Positions 8,715-14,369 of a stretch of 21,677 nucleotides of DNA are shown piece after piece (the first letter of the stretch is position 1; every line of letters begins with the position of its first letter). The position numbers and the translations under genes were made by a program. This stretch comes from Candidatus Saccharibacteria bacterium UBA1235 (lineage in GTDB: Bacteria > Patescibacteriota > Saccharimonadia > Saccharimonadales > Saccharimonadaceae): the NCBI GenBank assembly GCA_002309075.1, contig DBWP01000008.1, forward strand, positions 1 through 21,677, read 5' to 3'. The notes under the pieces are model-generated. The model was given only the letters and a program-made list of their open reading frames with translations, did not search any database and had not been told where the DNA came from.

Positions 8715-8743
8715 ATATTACCACAAGAATTATAAAAAATCAA
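8715..8743 (-). promoter_or_regulatory. promoter of the 8380-8708 RNA
   Basis: TTGATT (8738-8743), 17-bp spacer, TAATAT (8715-8720), with the TGG extension at 8721-8723. Predicted start near 8708. Confidence 0.65.
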
Positions 8744-8840
8744 TAGATTTATTCAACTTTTTTGCTGTATTTTTTACAACGTTTACTCTATATTGCCCCT
8801 GTTCTACTTTTTTATTCATTTTGTTGTGATTTTTACAACA

Positions 8841-8860
8841 AAAATCGCCCGGATGGGCGT
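8841..8860 (-). terminator. intrinsic terminator of tmRNA
   Basis: Stem CGCCC/GGGCG with an ATCC loop (8846-8859), followed on the minus strand by ATTTTTG. It lies about 26 nt beyond the tmRNA CCA end. A second dyad TTGTTGT/ACAACAA (8821-8841) abuts it. Confidence 0.7.
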
Positions 8861-8885
8861 TTTGTAGTATTTTTTACAACAGAAT

Positions 8886-9240
8886 TGGTGGAGCTGGGGG
8901 ATACTGCCTCCCCGTCCGAATCAACACGTGGATACGATTCTACATACATAGTTTCCTGTTTCATTTTAGCAAACATTATTAGCTGCAGAAAACCAAACTA
9001 ATAATTGCCGTGGCTAAATTTTCGAGCTATGTTCCGCCACCAACATGGCCTTATTCCCGTACTATGATAATCTACGTCCTACGGAACCTTGGGCGTTAGA
9101 CCAGCCTATAATAAATTAGGCGTAAGCAGGCATGTATGCAACATGCGCTACGTTCGTGTTTTTAGCACTTATTAATACTTACGGTATTTAATCGGTATGC
9201 CTCGTATCTGTTAATGACCCGTCTAAGCTTTGTCAGCCCC
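8886..9240 (-). ncRNA. ssrA: tmRNA (transfer-messenger RNA)
   Basis: This 355-nt RNA rescues stalled ribosomes by acting as alanyl-tRNA and as a short message. The 5' end GGGGCTG (9240-9234) pairs with CAGCTCC before ACCA at the 3' end (8886-8895), giving the 7-bp acceptor stem with one G-U. GACGGG follows in the D-like region as in E. coli tmRNA. The tag frame starts at resume codon GCT (9166-9164) and encodes AKNTNVAHVAYMPAYA, then TAA (9116-9118); the hydrophobic small-residue end suits proteolysis. The T-arm is odd: stem GGGGA/TCCCC but loop GGCAGTA instead of TTCRANY. A promoter and terminator flank it. SmpB is not in the window. Confidence 0.92.
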
Positions 9241-9250
9241 GACTCTCTAT

Positions 9251-9279
9251 ATTTTACCATAAACTTATCCCTAAAACAA
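9251..9279 (-). promoter_or_regulatory. tmRNA promoter
   Basis: TTGTTT (9274-9279), 17-bp spacer, TAAAAT (9251-9256) with the TGG extension (9257-9259). It places the start close to G1 of tmRNA at 9240; the -35 overlaps the T-rich tail of the small-RNA terminator. Confidence 0.7.
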
Positions 9280-9388
9280 GAAGAAAGCCGGTAACTGCGA
9301 GGAAAACCGGCTTTCTGAAGTAGAGTGTGGAGTTATTTTGGCTATATTTTTGTTTTGACCTTTTGAATAATTTTTTTATTCAAAAGCT
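9274..9388 (-). ncRNA. candidate small RNA, about 115 nt, unidentified
   Basis: A consensus promoter (9395-9423) fires leftward into sequence with no ORF on that strand. The predicted RNA starts near 9388, forms at once an 11-bp perfect hairpin (9360-9370 with 9376-9386, A/T rich), has about 43 nt of unpaired sequence containing a CU-rich stretch ACTCCACACTCTACTTC, and ends in an 11-bp GC-containing hairpin (9282-9316) followed by TCTTGTTTT. This is the layout of a bacterial regulatory small RNA. I cannot match it to 4.5S, 6S or another known class. The CU-rich segment could pair with ribosome binding sites, which is speculation. Confidence 0.55.
9282..9316 (-). terminator. terminator-like hairpin of the small RNA
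   Basis: Perfect 11-bp stem AGAAAGCCGGT/ACCGGCTTTCT (9282-9292 with 9306-9316), 13-nt loop. The minus strand continues TCTTGTTTT, a ragged T tract; the plus strand continues without T residues, so it acts leftward. Confidence 0.6.
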
Positions 9389-9394
9389 ATCTCT

Positions 9395-9423
9395 ATTATA
9401 TCGCCCAAAAATGCTAATGTCAA
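9395..9423 (-). promoter_or_regulatory. consensus sigma-70 type promoter of the small RNA
   Basis: Exact TTGACA (9418-9423), 17-bp spacer, exact TATAAT (9395-9400) on the minus strand. It is the strongest promoter seen in the window. Confidence 0.85.
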
Positions 9424-9494
9424 TATATTTTTTGAACAATTTTTGTATATTTTTTGGTGAGTTTTCCACAAGTAGAATCACCTTGAAATCCCTG

Positions 9495-9523
9495 TTTTCT
9501 AGGTGGGGGGTTGAAAATAAAAT
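9495..9523 (+). promoter_or_regulatory. possible comM promoter
   Basis: TTTTCT (9495-9500), 17-bp spacer, TAAAAT (9518-9523). A leader of about 16 nt would hold the ribosome binding site AAGAGG before ATG 9546. An alternative -10 is TATGCT at 9529-9534. The interval 9424-9494 shows nothing clear beyond a GGTGA/TCACC dyad. Confidence 0.35.
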
Positions 9524-9545
9524 TTACCTATGCTAAGAGGAACGC

Positions 9546-11060
9546 ATGATAAGTAAAATACATTCAGCAATACCATACGGCTTCGACGGAAAAATGGTCG
9601 AAGTTGAGGGAGACATGAATCGAGGACTCCCGGCATTTAATATTGTGGGCATGGCAAATAAAACTATTAATGAGTCGCGGGAACGAGTCAGGAGCGCAAT
9701 TGTTAATTCTGGCTTTAGTTTTCCCGACAAAAAAGTTACGATAAACCTGGCGCCAGCAGATTTAGAAAAAGACGGCTCTTATTTAGACTTGCCGATAGCG
9801 CTGTCGGTCTTAATGTTATCTGGACAGCTAATTAAGCCAGACGTCCATCATAAGTTATTCGTAGGCGAACTGTCGTTAAACGGCGAACTACGGCCAATTA
9901 GAGGTATTATTAATATCGTGGAAACCGCTAAGAAACGCGGTTTTAAGGAAATTTTCGTCCCTATTCAGAATTTGCCGCAGGCAGCAATGATAAATGGAGT
10001 GACTATTTATGGTGTTAGCACCCTCCAAAACCTCTTTCTGCAGCTTAAAAAACAAGGCGACGTGTGTGAGACGAATTTTGCTCTAAAACCGCTAGAAAAG
10101 GCCGAAAAAGCGGAAAATGGGCCGATTTTAGACCATATTCGTGGGCAAAAAATGGCTAAACGAGCTATGGAGATCGCAGTTGCGGGGCATCATAATATCT
10201 TAATTTCGGGGCCGCCAGGGGCTGGAAAGACGCTGCTTGCGAATGCGGCGGCAAACTTACTCCCTGATCTTACGACGAATGAAAAAGTCGACATTACAAA
10301 AATTTACTCTCTTGCCGGGATGGCGACAGATGAAGTAGTAGAAGCTCGCCCCTTTAGAAATCCCCATCACACCGCGAGTGCCACATCGATAATCGGGGGT
10401 GGAGCCGGCGCGATGCCAGGAGAAATTTCATTAGCGCATAAAGGAATCTTGTTTCTAGATGAAATACCCGAGTTTCAACGTTCAGTTCTAGAGGCCTTAA
10501 GGCAACCACTTGAAGATAAAAAAATTACGATTTCAAGAGCAAATCGTAAAAACGTTTATCCGGCAGATTTCATGCTGATTGCAACAATGAATCCTTGCCC
10601 ATGTGGATATTTAGGGGATCCGACTCATGAATGTAAATGTTCTGAAGCCCAAATTTTGAATTATCAGAAAAAACTATCTGGGCCTTTATTCGACAGAATT
10701 GATATGTATGTAAATGTAGAGAAGGTCGAAAATGAAGATTTGATGAAGCCGCTCGCCGAATCGGCAGACGAACATAATGTTGTAAAAAATACTATAACAG
10801 GGGCGATTGAACGCCAAAAGGCTCGTTTTGGGCAAGATGGGGTTTATAATTCTTCCCTTTCTTCCTTTCAGGTTTCGAAACTCTTGAAAATGGAGCCCGA
10901 CGCGAAAAAGCTTTTAAAAGAAGCTTCAGATAGGCTAAATCTTTCAGCGAGAGCATATTTTAAGACGATTAAAGTCGCCCAGACGATTGCTGACTTAGAC
11001 TGCGCCCCTATTATTACCGCAAAACATTTAGCAGAGGCGTTAACGTACAGAAAAAGATAA
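9546..11060 (+). CDS. comM: ComM/YifB family AAA+ ATPase (Mg-chelatase-like)
   Basis: 504 aa, the usual family length. The N-terminal LonC-like domain (about 1-165) has the family start MISKIHSAIPYGFDG and NLAPADLEKDGSYLDLPIAL (67-86). The AAA+ domain has Walker A GPPGAGKT (222-229), Walker B ILFLDE (301-306) and the NPCPCG...CKC cysteine cluster (349-365). ComM is a hexameric helicase that promotes branch migration when foreign DNA is integrated during natural transformation in Vibrio; in naturally competent or DNA-scavenging patescibacteria the same role is plausible. ATG 9546 has AAGAGG 6 nt upstream. It begins the only rightward gene block and is divergent from the small RNA. Confidence 0.93.
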   Translation: MISKIHSAIPYGFDGKMVEVEGDMNRGLPAFNIVGMANKTINESRERVRSAIVNSGFSFPDKKVTINLAPADLEKDGSYLDLPIALSVLMLSGQLIKPDVHHKLFVGELSLNGELRPIRGIINIVETAKKRGFKEIFVPIQNLPQAAMINGVTIYGVSTLQNLFLQLKKQGDVCETNFALKPLEKAEKAENGPILDHIRGQKMAKRAMEIAVAGHHNILISGPPGAGKTLLANAAANLLPDLTTNEKVDITKIYSLAGMATDEVVEARPFRNPHHTASATSIIGGGAGAMPGEISLAHKGILFLDEIPEFQRSVLEALRQPLEDKKITISRANRKNVYPADFMLIATMNPCPCGYLGDPTHECKCSEAQILNYQKKLSGPLFDRIDMYVNVEKVENEDLMKPLAESADEHNVVKNTITGAIERQKARFGQDGVYNSSLSSFQVSKLLKMEPDAKKLLKEASDRLNLSARAYFKTIKVAQTIADLDCAPIITAKHLAEALTYRKR

Positions 11061-11068
11061 GTTTACTA

Positions 11069-11097
11069 TTGTATTTTTCTCTAGAATTTGATATAAT
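11069..11097 (+). promoter_or_regulatory. infC-rpmI-rplT-rpmB promoter
   Basis: TTGTAT (11069-11074), 17-bp spacer, TATAAT (11092-11097) with TGA extension (11089-11091). Start near 11104, giving a leader of only about 30 nt, too short for the L20-binding leader known from other bacteria. Confidence 0.75.
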
Positions 11098-11133
11098 CGA
11101 TACTAGGTTAATTCAAGAGAAGAAAGGATTATT

Positions 11134-11652
11134 ATAAAAACTACATCACGCACCCGCCTCAATGGAGAAATTCGTTATCCGGAGGTACGTGTAATTGGAC
11201 CTAGTGGCGAACAGCTTGGCATTATGTCGAGTCGTGAAGCCCAGCTTCTCGCGAAGGAACAGGGAGTGGATTTAGTGGAGATTGCTGCTAATGCCAATCC
11301 GCCGGTCGTTAAAATTATTGACTGGGGTAAATACCAGTATCAAAAAATGAAAGAAGAGGCTAAAAATCGTAAAAAAGCCCGCGAAAAACAATCCGAGCTT
11401 AAACAAATGAAGATTGGCCTTAAGATTTCAGACAACGACCTTAACATCAAAGTTCGCAAAATGCGTGGTTTCGTCGATGACGGCGACCGAGTAAAAATTA
11501 TGATCGTTTTTCGGGGACGAGAAATGGCTCATAAAGAGATCGGTCAAGAGCTTCTAGACAAAGTACTTGGTTTAATGGGTGAAGATATCACCATCGAAGG
11601 CAAGGCGCAATTCAGCGGACGTAATCTGTCGGTACAGGTACGAAAAAAGTAA
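11134..11652 (+). CDS. infC: translation initiation factor IF-3, non-canonical start codon
   Basis: IF-3 binds the 30S subunit, blocks 50S joining and rejects wrong start codons. The conserved N-terminal signature begins at LNGEIRYPEVRVIG, ahead of the first ATG (11224), and from the stop at 11104 to 11224 the frame has no ATG, GTG or TTG. Initiation must therefore use ATA 11134 or ATT 11131/11128. I choose ATA: AAAGGA ends 5 nt before it, the same spacing as thrS (AAAGGATAAAG-ATG). This gives 172 aa, the family size. Rare infC starts are known to let IF-3 repress its own synthesis. The linker (KYQYQKMKEE) and C-terminal domain (IKVRKMRGFVDDGD) are intact. First gene of a ribosomal operon. 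Confidence 0.9.
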   Translation: MKTTSRTRLNGEIRYPEVRVIGPSGEQLGIMSSREAQLLAKEQGVDLVEIAANANPPVVKIIDWGKYQYQKMKEEAKNRKKAREKQSELKQMKIGLKISDNDLNIKVRKMRGFVDDGDRVKIMIVFRGREMAHKEIGQELLDKVLGLMGEDITIEGKAQFSGRNLSVQVRKK

Positions 11653-11716
11653 TTTCCTACTTTCTAGGCCCCCGATCGAACTTTTAATACCAACTTAATA
11701 AACTAAAGGAAAACCT

Positions 11717-11911
11717 ATGCCAAAATTAAAGACGCATAAAGGTACCGCAAAACGAATTAAGGTTACCGGTTCTGGTAAACTCGTACGTGAGCGGGCTTTC
11801 GGGAATCACATTCTCGCAAAAAAATCTAAAGCCAGGAAACGCAACATGAAAACTGCTGCAACTATTAATGGCAAAATCAAGAAAAACATTAAGACAGCAT
11901 TAGGGGTTTAA
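11717..11911 (+). CDS. rpmI: 50S ribosomal protein bL35
   Basis: 64 aa, highly basic, with the family start MPKLKTHKGTAKRIKVTGSGK and the KKSKARKRNM segment. bL35 is a late-assembly protein of the large subunit. AAAGGA lies 6 nt before the ATG. It sits 64 nt after infC, a gap in which I see no terminator or promoter, and 2 nt before rplT, in the classical infC-rpmI-rplT order. Confidence 0.97.
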   Translation: MPKLKTHKGTAKRIKVTGSGKLVRERAFGNHILAKKSKARKRNMKTAATINGKIKKNIKTALGV

Positions 11912-11913
11912 TT

Positions 11914-12261
11914 ATGAGAGTTAAAAGAGGTGTCGCGGCACACGCGAAACATAAGAAGATTTTGAAGGCAGCTAAGGGCATGCAACATGCACGCACCCGT
12001 AGCTTCCGACTTGGTAACCAGGGTGTAATTAAAGCTCTTCGTTACAGCTACCGTGATCGTAGAAACAAAAAGCGCGATCTAAGAGCGCTTTGGATCACCC
12101 GCATTAATAATGCATCGAGAGAACTTGGTCTTTCCTACTCACAGCTTATCGCTGGGATGAAGGCAAAGAACATCAACCTCGATCGCAAAATTCTTGCAGA
12201 TCTCGCCGTAAATAACCCTGAGGCGTTTAAAGCAATTGTTAACACGGTGAAGGAGAAATAA
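11914..12261 (+). CDS. rplT: 50S ribosomal protein bL20
   Basis: 115 aa, full length. Begins MRVKRGVAAHAKHKKILKAAKGM, with the basic N-terminal extension that threads into 23S rRNA, and the globular part RALWITRINNASRELGLSYSQLI. bL20 is needed for early assembly of the 50S subunit and in several bacteria represses this operon; I see no leader structure here that would allow that. Starts 2 nt after the rpmI stop. Confidence 0.97.
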   Translation: MRVKRGVAAHAKHKKILKAAKGMQHARTRSFRLGNQGVIKALRYSYRDRRNKKRDLRALWITRINNASRELGLSYSQLIAGMKAKNINLDRKILADLAVNNPEAFKAIVNTVKEK

Positions 12262-12262
12262 G

Positions 12263-12487
12263 ATGGCTATTTGTGAGATTACTGGAAAAGGCAAGATGTA
12301 CGGCCACAATGTGTCGTTCTCCCAGAGACACACACGCAAAGTTTTCAAACCGAATGTTTCTAAACGCACTTTGATCATTAATGGTCAAAAGGTTAAGTGC
12401 AATATTTCAACTTCTGCGCTTAGAACTTTGAAGAAAAAAGGCCTAATTGAAAGCCCAAAGGCACGCGCCGAAAAAGCGAACAAATAA
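12263..12487 (+). CDS. rpmB: 50S ribosomal protein bL28
   Basis: 74 aa, basic; shows CEITGKGKMYGHNVSFSQRHTRKVFKPN, typical of bL28. Only two Cys (4 and about 47) remain, so it is not the four-Cys zinc-binding form. It follows rplT by 1 nt and ends the operon. The ribosome binding site AAGGAG lies in the end of rplT. bL28 in this operon, rather than with rpmG, is a local variation. Confidence 0.93.
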   Translation: MAICEITGKGKMYGHNVSFSQRHTRKVFKPNVSKRTLIINGQKVKCNISTSALRTLKKKGLIESPKARAEKANK

Positions 12488-12498
12488 TTTAAGTTCTT

Positions 12499-12532
12499 AT
12501 CAAAAATCCACCCTTTCGGGTGGTTTTTTGAT
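12499..12532. terminator. bidirectional terminator shared by rpmB and RNase P RNA
   Basis: Core stem CCACCC/GGGTGG with loop TTTC (12508-12523), extended by A/T pairs on both sides (ATCAAAAA with TTTTTGAT). T tracts exist on both strands, 12 nt after the rpmB stop on the plus strand and directly after the RNase P RNA 3' end on the minus strand. Confidence 0.88.
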
Positions 12533-12535
12533 AAT

Positions 12536-12873
12536 GAGCCGTCATTAAGCCGGGTTTTGTATCCACACCGAAGTGTGAACGACAATCATCTATCTAGGCG
12601 CCGCGTTGCCGCAGCACTCAAGCGGTGAGCGTGCGTCCTCGAGCAAAGGCTGATAGCACTCCTTGCAACGGGTAGGGTTTGCCCCCGCAACGTATCGCTA
12701 CGAAGCGCTGTGAGCTCTTACCTCACTCTTTTCACCCTTACCTCCGAAAGTCAGAGGCGGTATAAGTTTCTGTGGTACTTTCCCTATCCTTACGGACGGT
12801 CGCCGTTAACGACTACCCTGCTCTATGTTGCCCGGACTTTCCTCTTGAAAACAAGCGATTGTCTTTCTGGCTC
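12536..12873 (-). ncRNA. rnpB: RNase P RNA, type A
   Basis: The catalytic RNA that trims the 5' leader of tRNA precursors. Conserved blocks are all present in order on the minus strand: GAGGAAAGTCCGGGC near the 5' end, ACAGAAA and TACCGCC, GGTGAAA, GGTAAGAGCTCAC, GATAGATGATTG and the 3' ACAAAACCCGGCTTA. The ends GAGCC (12873-12869) and GGCTC (12540-12536) close helix P1. Length about 338 nt is slightly short for type A. A promoter ends 7 nt before the 5' end. The protein subunit gene rnpA is not in the window. Confidence 0.95.
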
Positions 12874-12879
12874 TTTTAT

Positions 12880-12888
12880 ATTATATCA
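12880..12888 (-). promoter_or_regulatory. extended -10 promoter of RNase P RNA
   Basis: TGATATAAT on the minus strand (-10 at 12880-12885, TGA at 12886-12888). The start predicted 7 nt on is G12873, the first base of helix P1. It lies only 3 bp beyond the end of rimK; no good -35 (GATAAA). Confidence 0.7.
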
Positions 12889-12890
12889 CA

Positions 12891-13799
12891 CTAGGCGCCG
12901 ATTTTATCTTTACCGTTACGGCGAGTGGCGTTATGTTCAATATATTCAATAATTTTAGAGGCGACATCACGGCCAGTAACTTTTTCAATGCCAAATCCAG
13001 GCGAAGCATTTACCTCAAGTACGAGCGGACCTCGCGAAGAACGCATAAGATCAACCCCGCAAATTCTAAGCCCCATCGCTTTAGCGGCTTTAATGGCGAC
13101 TTTCTTCTCTTGGTCAGTCAATTTAATTGGTGTACCTAGCCCGCCCTGGTGGAGATTGGAGCGGAAATCATCGTCTAGAGATGCTCTCTGCATCGATGCG
13201 ATAACGCGATTCCCTACCACGAAAGCACGGATATCTGTGCCGGCAGACTCCTTAATAAATTCCTGAAGTAAAATGTTTGTGCCATCCTCATTATAGAGAT
13301 AAAAAGCTTGGAGAGCGGACTTCGCAGCCTTTCTCGTATCAGCCAAAATCACGCCGTTGCCATGAGTGCCGGAAGCCAATTTAATAATAACTGGCAACCC
13401 AATCTGTTCTATCAAGTCATCAATGTCGGACGTATTACGAGAAACCAAAGTCTTAGGGGTATCAACGTCGTATTTGGCCAGAATCTGAGCGGCGCGAAGC
13501 TTGTCGCGAGCGCGAGTGATAGCCACCGAAGTAGCCGAAGTATAAACGCCCTGCATCTCAAACTGGCGCACCACAGCGCAGCCATATTTGGTCATATTAT
13601 TCGATATTCGAGGCAAAATCGCGTCAAAGCCCTCTAGTTTTTCGCCTTTATAATATACATCCGGATGTTTGTCATCGAGAGAAAGGTAGCAATTTTTATA
13701 TTTAACAACTTTCACTTCGTGACCACGTTTTTCAGCCTCTTCCACTAAGCGTTTAGTAGAGTAGTTAGCATTGCCGTTTGAGAGAATTGCTAATTTCAT
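12891..13799 (-). CDS. rimK: RimK-type ATP-grasp ligase (S6 glutamate ligase)
   Basis: 302 aa, against 300 in E. coli RimK, which adds Glu residues to the C terminus of ribosomal protein S6. The N-terminal pre-ATP-grasp domain starts MKLAILSNG; the ATP-grasp fold has VIIKLASGTHGNGV (137-150), LLQEF (177-181), GVDLM (248-252) and LEVNASPGFGIEKVTG (261-276) with metal ligands Asp250, Glu262 and Asn264. AAAGGAG in the end of the upstream gene serves as ribosome binding site; the gap is 1 nt, so the two are co-translated. The S6 gene is not in the window, so the target cannot be checked. Some relatives make other amino-acid ligations. Confidence 0.88.
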   Translation of the reverse strand: MKLAILSNGNANYSTKRLVEEAEKRGHEVKVVKYKNCYLSLDDKHPDVYYKGEKLEGFDAILPRISNNMTKYGCAVVRQFEMQGVYTSATSVAITRARDKLRAAQILAKYDVDTPKTLVSRNTSDIDDLIEQIGLPVIIKLASGTHGNGVILADTRKAAKSALQAFYLYNEDGTNILLQEFIKESAGTDIRAFVVGNRVIASMQRASLDDDFRSNLHQGGLGTPIKLTDQEKKVAIKAAKAMGLRICGVDLMRSSRGPLVLEVNASPGFGIEKVTGRDVASKIIEYIEHNATRRNGKDKIGA

Positions 13800-13800
13800 T

Positions 13801-14328
13801 TTAGGCTCCTTTCTTTTTTAATTTTATATATTCTTGGTGAAATTTATAGGGGTCTTCGTCAAGACGTTTTTTGGATATTTTTGTCTTGCACTTTTTAACT
13901 GGTACGGTAGCGTATTTTTTAGACACATCGACTAAAAATTTTTTCGAAATAGTACGCCGCCCAATTAAAATCGGAAAATTATTTTTACTACGATTGGCAA
14001 GATTAAAGAGCGCTTTAATTTTTTTACCGTGCAATTTTAAAGAGAGATGCGTGCGATAACGAATCTGCTCATTCCCAGAGGCATCACGAATAATAACCGC
14101 TCGAAAATCAGTGCGTGCGAAATCTTCGCTAGTGTAAAAAGGGCTTTCTTTGTCGAAAAGTTGAAAATGCAAGATGCCATCTTTCGTAACACGAATATGA
14201 CTGGCCCAAATCGACGATGAGTCAGCACCGGTGTCGATCTTGGCAGGAACATTTTCAACGCCTGCAACATCAACAAATTCGGTCGAACCGATAATTTCTA
14301 GTTCCGAACTTTTTTTTGGCGCACTCAT
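13801..14328 (-). CDS. rimB: RimB-like retropepsin-fold protease partner of RimK
   Basis: 175 aa. The segment AKIDTGADSSSIWA (29-42) carries the DTGA motif of pepsin/retropepsin-like proteases and NFPILIGRRTI (117-127 region) matches the second conserved block of the family annotated as putative ATP-dependent zinc protease (PF05618). In Pseudomonas RimABK, RimB works with RimK on glutamate-tailed S6, and the 1-nt gap to rimK here supports the same pairing. The C-terminal 35 residues are basic (KKCKTKISKKR...KLKKKGA), which may help ribosome contact. The strong TTGACT-17-TATAAT promoter leaves only 2 nt before the ATG, so the operon is probably leaderless. Confidence 0.8.
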   Translation of the reverse strand: MSAPKKSSELEIIGSTEFVDVAGVENVPAKIDTGADSSSIWASHIRVTKDGILHFQLFDKESPFYTSEDFARTDFRAVIIRDASGNEQIRYRTHLSLKLHGKKIKALFNLANRSKNNFPILIGRRTISKKFLVDVSKKYATVPVKKCKTKISKKRLDEDPYKFHQEYIKLKKKGA

Positions 14329-14336
14329 ATCTTTTT

Positions 14337-14365
14337 ATTATAGCATACTTTGCCTAAAAAGTCAA
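14337..14365 (-). promoter_or_regulatory. rimB-rimK promoter (near-leaderless)
   Basis: TTGACT (14360-14365), 17-bp spacer, TATAAT (14337-14342) with TGC extension. Predicted start 14330, two nt before ATG 14328. Confidence 0.8.
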
Positions 14366-14369
14366 TGGT

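Noticed and set aside
8676..8820. Minus-strand 29-codon ORF (MNKKVEQGQYRVNVVKNTAKK...)
   Set aside because: No ribosome binding site and it overlaps the -35/-10 region of the next transcript; Lys/Asn-rich as expected by chance in A/T-rich DNA.
8762..9001. Plus-strand ORF of 79 codons
   Set aside because: It is antisense to the tmRNA and its terminator.
9327..9536. Plus-strand ORF of 69 codons
   Set aside because: It runs through the small-RNA hairpin and promoter in antisense; low-complexity, no ribosome binding site.
12710..12952. Plus-strand ORF of 80 codons
   Set aside because: It is antisense to RNase P RNA.
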